10,111 nucleotides of DNA from CAG-1031 sp964556785. GTDB taxonomy: Bacteria; Bacteroidota; Bacteroidia; Bacteroidales; Muribaculaceae. This document shows, piece after piece, positions 6,972 through 10,111 of the stretch. The stretch lies in assembly GCA_964556785.1 (NCBI GenBank), contig CAZKXM010000069.1:1-10111 (forward strand). The letters are read 5' to 3'. The position numbers were made by a program, and so were the translations under genes. The notes under the pieces were generated by a model. That model made no database searches. It was not told where the DNA came from and saw only the letters and a program-made list of their open reading frames with translations. Position 1 is the stretch's first letter; every line of letters starts with the position of its first letter.

Positions 6972-8209
6972 GCACTCTTCTGATTAAGAATATCGGACAG
7001 CTGCATGGGGTTACTGACTCCGTGCAGCCCCTACGCGGATCTGAGATGGATTCCACAGGGGAGATCCGTGACGCCTGGCTGCTGATTCATGACGGTCTGA
7101 TCGAAGCGTTCGGCCCGATGGACAGTTGCCCGGACCGTAAGGACTCCGATGTGTTTGATGCAGAGGGAGCTATCGTGACTCCGGCGTTCTGCGACAGCCA
7201 CACCCACATCGTTTATGCCGGAAGCCGCGACGGCGAGTTTCTTGATAAGATCAACGGCCTGAGTTATGAGGAGATTGCCCGTCGCGGCGGTGGTATTCTA
7301 AACTCGTCCGACCGTCTCGCCGAAGCCTCTGAAGATGAACTCTTTGAGAGTGCACTTCGCCGTCTGCGCCAGGCAGCATCGAAAGGCACAGGAGCCATCG
7401 AGATCAAGAGCGGCTACGGTCTGACAACAGAAAGTGAGCTCAAGATGCTCAGGGTTATCCGTCGTCTTCGCGCAGCAATGCCTGAAGTGACAGTGCGTGC
7501 CAATTTCCTTGGTGCACACGCTGTAGGGCGCGCATTCGCTGGCCGTCAGAGCGAATATGTCGATCTGATCATAAACGAGATGCTCCCTGCGGTCGCCGAA
7601 GATAATCTGGCTGATTTTGTCGATGTGTTCTGCGACGAAGGCTTCTTCACCGTTGAGGAAACCGCCCGCATTCTTGATGCAGCCCGGAAATATGGCATCC
7701 GTCCGAAGATTCATGCCAACGAGCTCGCCGTTTCTGGAGGAGTGCAGGTAGGTGTGGAGTACGGTGCTGTTTCGGTTGACCATCTTGAGCGTATCGGAGC
7801 TGAAGAAGTGGAGTTGTTGTCGAAGTCTGACACAGTCGCCACAATGCTTCCCGGGGCATCTTTCTTTTTGGGGATGCCTTATGGCCCTGCACGTATGGCG
7901 ATTGAAAACGGTTGTGCCGTTGCTCTTGCTTCAGATTGGAATCCCGGATCTTCACCCTCAGGCTCAATGCCTTTCGTGTGGGCACTGGGTTGCATAAAGA
8001 TGAAACTGTCACCTCAGCGTGCGCTTAATGCCGTGACGATCAACGGCGCTGCCGCAATGGCTCTTGCCGACAAACATGGCTCGATCGCGTGCGGCAAAGC
8101 TGGATCGGTGGTTATCTACGAACCGTGGGTGCCTTCGCTTGCCTATATCCCCTATGCCTACACCGAACCCACAATACGTCAAGTTGTTCTCAAGGGTAAG
8201 CTAATCTGA
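6968..8209 (+). CDS. hutI: Imidazolonepropionase
   Basis: HutI hydrolyses 4-imidazolone-5-propionate to N-formimino-L-glutamate, the substrate of FtcD encoded at the head of the same operon. The protein has 413 residues, typical of the family, and has the amidohydrolase layout: a small N-terminal beta region beginning LLIKNIGQL, then the metal-binding CDSHTHIVYAGSR with His78 and His80, EIKSGYGL (145-152), PKIHANEL with His249, SVDHLE with His272, and ASDWNPGS with Asp323. His78, His80, His249 and Asp323 are the expected metal ligands, nearly co-numbered with Bacillus subtilis HutI. The start is GTG, overlapping the hutH TGA as GTGA. No better ATG lies nearby, and GTG gives the correct family N terminus. 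It is the only non-ATG start in the operon. The stop at 8207-8209 is only one base before a perfect inverted repeat. Confidence 0.96.
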   Translation: MSTLLIKNIGQLHGVTDSVQPLRGSEMDSTGEIRDAWLLIHDGLIEAFGPMDSCPDRKDSDVFDAEGAIVTPAFCDSHTHIVYAGSRDGEFLDKINGLSYEEIARRGGGILNSSDRLAEASEDELFESALRRLRQAASKGTGAIEIKSGYGLTTESELKMLRVIRRLRAAMPEVTVRANFLGAHAVGRAFAGRQSEYVDLIINEMLPAVAEDNLADFVDVFCDEGFFTVEETARILDAARKYGIRPKIHANELAVSGGVQVGVEYGAVSVDHLERIGAEEVELLSKSDTVATMLPGASFFLGMPYGPARMAIENGCAVALASDWNPGSSPSGSMPFVWALGCIKMKLSPQRALNAVTINGAAAMALADKHGSIACGKAGSVVIYEPWVPSLAYIPYAYTEPTIRQVVLKGKLI

Positions 8210-8210
8210 C

Positions 8211-8240
8211 AGATTTTCACTACATTTGCGGTGAAAATCT
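8211..8240 (+). repeat. Perfect 10-bp inverted repeat between hutI and the polyprenyl synthase gene
   Basis: AGATTTTCAC (8211-8220) and GTGAAAATCT (8231-8240) are exact reverse complements separated by 10 bases. The repeat begins one base after the hutI stop and ends 10 bases before the next ATG (8251). The base run after the stem (AATTAC) lacks the T-tract of an intrinsic terminator, and the reverse direction lacks it too. The loop contains TACATTTG, a promoter-like box. Possible roles are an operator, an mRNA-stabilising or insulating stem on hut read-through transcripts, or both. Confidence 0.85.
8221..8228 (+). promoter_or_regulatory. Putative -7 promoter element for the polyprenyl synthase / tatD unit
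   Basis: TACATTTG matches the Bacteroidetes -7 consensus TAnnTTTG exactly and lies in the loop of the inverted repeat at 8211-8240. No TTTG-like -33 element is visible at the expected distance (around 8196-8203), so the promoter may be weak or need an activator. Initiation a few bases downstream would give a leader of only about 15-20 nt before the ATG at 8251. Confidence 0.5.
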
Positions 8241-8250
8241 AATTACAGAT

Positions 8251-9213
8251 ATGCATACACGCGACTACTATCTCGACCTTATACATGAATCCTTACAGTC
8301 CCTTCGGCTTCCCAAAGAGCCGGAGGGGCTTTACTCTCCTATCACCTATGCGCTCGATTGCGGCGGTAAGCGTCTGCGCCCGATGCTGACACTCGCCTCG
8401 GCCGACGCGTGCGGGCTTGATCCCGAACAAGCGGTTAACCAGGCTTTGGCCATTGAGATCTTCCATAATTTCACGTTGCTCCACGACGATGTGATGGATA
8501 AGGCCGATGTGCGCCGCGGACGTCCTACTGTTCATGTGAAATGGGATGAAAATACGGCTATCCTGTCGGGCGATGCAATGCTCACTCTCGCAACAATCGT
8601 CCTTTCCCGAAATTCAGGCGAGACACTGCCCTCTCTGCTTTCGATGTTCAACCGAACGGCAATGGAGGTCTATGAAGGTCAGCAATTTGACATGGACTTT
8701 GAATTGCGCGAGGATGTCAGCATTGACGAGTATATCAACATGATTTCGCTCAAGACATCGGTGCTTCTCGGCTGCGCATGTGCTTTAGGTGCCATCCGCG
8801 CAGGTGCCGAAGCTGAAAAAGTGAAAGCGCTGTATGATTTCGGGCACATGCTCGGCCTTGCATTTCAGCTGCAGGACGACTGGCTTGACACATTCGGTGA
8901 TACTGCTGTGTTCGGTAAAGAGATTGGAGGTGACATTCTAAACGGTAAGAAAACATGGCTTCTGATCAATGCGATTGAGCGTGATCAGGATGGCGAGATT
9001 GCCCGCTGGCTCAAGATCAACGACCGGCCCGCCGAACGCATTTCGGCAGTAACAGCAATCTATCGCCGTATGAATCTTCACAACGAATGCGAAAGAGAGA
9101 TCAACCGGTATATCGATCTCGCTGTAAAGTCGCTCGAACAGGCTCATCTGAGTTATGAAGCGCATAATTTCTTCGAACAGCTTGCTGAGAGCACCCGCGG
9201 CCGCGCTAACTGA
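8251..9213 (+). CDS. trans-Polyprenyl diphosphate synthase (short-chain, FPP/GGPP-like)
   Basis: The 320-residue product is a soluble all-helical prenyltransferase that condenses isopentenyl diphosphate with an allylic diphosphate to build isoprenoid chains. Motifs in order are GGKRLRP (38-44), the first aspartate-rich motif DDVMD (79-83) in LLHDDVMDKADVRRGRPT, GDAML (107-111), Gln144-Gln145 in YEGQQFDMDF, Lys168-Thr169, and the second aspartate-rich motif DDWLD (209-213) in FQLQDDWLDTFGD, followed by FGKEIGGDILNGKKT. All catalytic aspartates are present. Position -5 before the first motif is Phe74 and that motif has no two-residue insertion, a combination found in type I GGPP synthases, so a C15-C20 product is more likely than a long quinone side chain. 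Product length is inference only. The ATG at 8251 has no Shine-Dalgarno, and tatD begins 6 bp after its stop, so the two are probably one unit. Confidence 0.93.
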   Translation: MHTRDYYLDLIHESLQSLRLPKEPEGLYSPITYALDCGGKRLRPMLTLASADACGLDPEQAVNQALAIEIFHNFTLLHDDVMDKADVRRGRPTVHVKWDENTAILSGDAMLTLATIVLSRNSGETLPSLLSMFNRTAMEVYEGQQFDMDFELREDVSIDEYINMISLKTSVLLGCACALGAIRAGAEAEKVKALYDFGHMLGLAFQLQDDWLDTFGDTAVFGKEIGGDILNGKKTWLLINAIERDQDGEIARWLKINDRPAERISAVTAIYRRMNLHNECEREINRYIDLAVKSLEQAHLSYEAHNFFEQLAESTRGRAN

Positions 9214-9219
9214 TTCAGG

Positions 9220-9987
9220 ATGGAATTGATCGATACCCACACCCATGTTTATCTCCCCGAGTTTGATCAGGACCGCGAGGAGGTAATCGAGAGAGCGCTA
9301 CAAGCCGGTGTAACCCATCTGATTCTTCCCGCCACAGAACCTGAATCGCTCCCAGCTATGAAGGCCATGAAGCAAAAGTGGCCGGCGAACATCAGCATGG
9401 CTGTCGGCCTGCATCCCACAGATTTAGGTGATGATCCCAAGGCGCGACTCGCAATTGTCAACAATGAGGCAATAACCGGAAGTTACGTTGCCATCGGTGA
9501 AATAGGCATGGATCTCTATTGGGACAAATCGCGCCTTGACGAACAGATGCAGGTGTTCGATGCTCAGATGCGTCTCGCCGCTGAGGTTGATCTGCCGGTA
9601 ATCATACATTGCCGCGAAGCGCTCGATCCCACCCTTGAAGTGATCAGCGGACTTGAACGCGTTCCATCCGGAGTGTTTCACAGCTTTTCAGGAACAGCGC
9701 AAGATGTTGATAAGATCAGACGTTACGGCGACTTCTATTTCGGGCTCAACGGTGTGGCAACCTTCAAGAATTGCCATGTCACCGATGCAGTATCCGAAAT
9801 CACGTTCGATCGGCTGTTGCTTGAAACTGATGCCCCCTACCTTGCCCCCGTGCCCAAGCGAGGACGCCGCAACGAACCCTCGTTTGTGGTTCACACATGC
9901 CACCACATTGCCAGCGCAATCGGCTGCACACCTGATGAAATCGCCTCCAGTACAACCCTTAACGCAAAAAAACTCTTTGCACTCTAA
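9220..9987 (+). CDS. TatD-family metal-dependent hydrolase (putative 3'-5' DNase)
   Basis: This encodes a 255-residue TIM-barrel hydrolase of normal family length (about 260). The metal ligands are in place: His7 and His9 in IDTHTHVY, Glu94 in AIGEIGMDLYW, His130 in PVIIHCREA, His154 in FHSFSGTAQD, and Asp204 in LLLETDAPYLAP. The segment VGLHPTDL (62-69) and the C-terminal NAKKLFAL are also typical. E. coli TatD and YcfH/YjjV relatives include Mg2+-dependent nucleases acting on DNA, with proposed roles in repair; despite the name it is not a part of twin-arginine export. It follows the polyprenyl synthase gene by 6 bp (TTCAGG, only a poor ribosome binding site). Which TatD subtype this is cannot be fixed from motifs alone, so no symbol is given. 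Confidence 0.93.
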   Translation: MELIDTHTHVYLPEFDQDREEVIERALQAGVTHLILPATEPESLPAMKAMKQKWPANISMAVGLHPTDLGDDPKARLAIVNNEAITGSYVAIGEIGMDLYWDKSRLDEQMQVFDAQMRLAAEVDLPVIIHCREALDPTLEVISGLERVPSGVFHSFSGTAQDVDKIRRYGDFYFGLNGVATFKNCHVTDAVSEITFDRLLLETDAPYLAPVPKRGRRNEPSFVVHTCHHIASAIGCTPDEIASSTTLNAKKLFAL

Positions 9988-10008
9988 ATTTTTCAGCAAA
10001 TAAATTTG
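9976..10008 (+). promoter_or_regulatory. Upstream promoter (P1) for tRNA-Lys
   Basis: TTTG at 9976-9979, inside the end of the tatD gene, is 21 bp upstream of TAAATTTG at 10001-10008, which matches TAnnTTTG exactly. The spacing fits Bacteroidetes promoters. Initiation would fall near 10014-10017, about 40 nt before the mature tRNA 5' end. The -7 box here doubles as the -33 box of the next promoter. Confidence 0.5.
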
Positions 10009-10036
10009 CATATATCCGGCGAAACACCTACTTTTG
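10005..10036 (+). promoter_or_regulatory. Proximal promoter (P2) for tRNA-Lys
   Basis: A perfect TTTG at 10005-10008 and a perfect TACTTTTG (TAnnTTTG) at 10029-10036 are separated by 20 bp, the best promoter match in the window. Transcription should start near 10042-10045, leaving a short 5' leader of roughly 12-15 nt to be removed by RNase P before base 10057. Confidence 0.78.
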
Positions 10037-10056
10037 CAAAGCTTTTTGAAAGCGAT

Positions 10057-10111
10057 GATTCGCTAGCTCAGCTGGTAGAGCACAACACTTTTAATGTTGG
10101 GGTCCTGGGTT
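10057..10111 (+). tRNA. tRNA-Lys (anticodon UUU), 3' end beyond the window
   Basis: The 5' acceptor strand is GATTCGC (10057-10063), followed by T8 and A9. The D stem GCTC/GAGC (10066-10069/10078-10081) encloses the loop AGCTGGTA with the conserved GG. The anticodon stem CAACA/TGTTG (10083-10087/10095-10099) is fully paired around the loop CTTTTAA, which places anticodon TTT at 10090-10092 and decodes AAA/AAG lysine codons. A five-base variable loop (10100-10104) and the T-stem strand CTGGG (10105-10109) follow, and the window ends after the first two T-loop bases. About 20 bases remain outside, so the acceptor stem closure cannot be checked. The two-promoter region upstream points to its own transcription start. 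Confidence 0.95.

Noticed and set aside
8211..8240. Intrinsic terminator of the hut operon
   Set aside because: The stem is perfect but no T-run follows on either strand, so it is listed as an inverted repeat instead.
9220..9987. TatD as a component of twin-arginine protein export
   Set aside because: Family members are metal-dependent hydrolases/nucleases, the metal ligands are all present, and no tatABC genes are nearby.
1..10111. Mobile element, CRISPR array, phage or defence island
   Set aside because: No direct-repeat arrays, transposase, integrase, terminal repeats or toxin/nuclease cassettes were seen. TatD is a common housekeeping hydrolase, and the tRNA-Lys end, a frequent integration site, lies beyond the window.

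Overview
The window comes from a bacterium of the Bacteroidetes, most likely order Bacteroidales. The grounds are promoters of the Bacteroidetes type (TTTG, about 20 bp, TAnnTTTG) before several transcription units, start codons without clear Shine-Dalgarno sequences, and protein families typical of gut Bacteroidales. A Muribaculaceae-like host would fit the moderate-to-high GC content, but that is only a guess. All genes lie on the + strand and coding density is very high. The longest gaps are about 72 bp (1691-1762) and 69 bp (9988-10056), and both hold promoter sequences.

Region 1 (1-1690) is a transport pair: the C-terminal end of an OPT-family transporter, cut by the window edge, followed with an ATGA overlap by a complete MATE-family efflux protein of the DinF type.

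Region 2 (1691-8209) is a compact histidine utilisation operon: a promoter and short leader, then ftcD (fused glutamate formimidoyltransferase / formimidoyl-THF cyclodeaminase), hutU (urocanate hydratase, long animal-like form), hutH (histidine ammonia-lyase) and hutI (imidazolonepropionase). The junctions overlap by 1, 1 and 4 bases, which suggests translational coupling. Together the four proteins take L-histidine to glutamate, two ammonia and 5,10-methenyl-THF: HutH makes urocanate, HutU makes imidazolonepropionate, HutI makes formiminoglutamate, and FtcD moves the formimino group to tetrahydrofolate and deaminates it. No hutG or hutF is present in the window, so the folate branch is the route encoded here. 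No dedicated regulator or histidine permease is visible.

Region 3 (8210-9987) is a small housekeeping unit: a trans-polyprenyl diphosphate synthase and a TatD-family metal-dependent hydrolase, 6 bp apart. It is preceded by a perfect 10-bp inverted repeat whose loop contains a TAnnTTTG box.

Region 4 (9988-10111) holds two overlapping Bacteroidetes promoters and the first 55 bases of a tRNA-Lys(UUU), cut by the window end.

I found no mobile element, CRISPR array, phage gene or defence system, and no convincing new multi-gene system. The points most worth a second look are regulatory: the promoter box inside a perfect hairpin at 8211-8240, the interlocked tandem promoters before the tRNA, and the leader hairpin of the hut operon. 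The animal-like architecture of both FtcD and HutU is also of interest.
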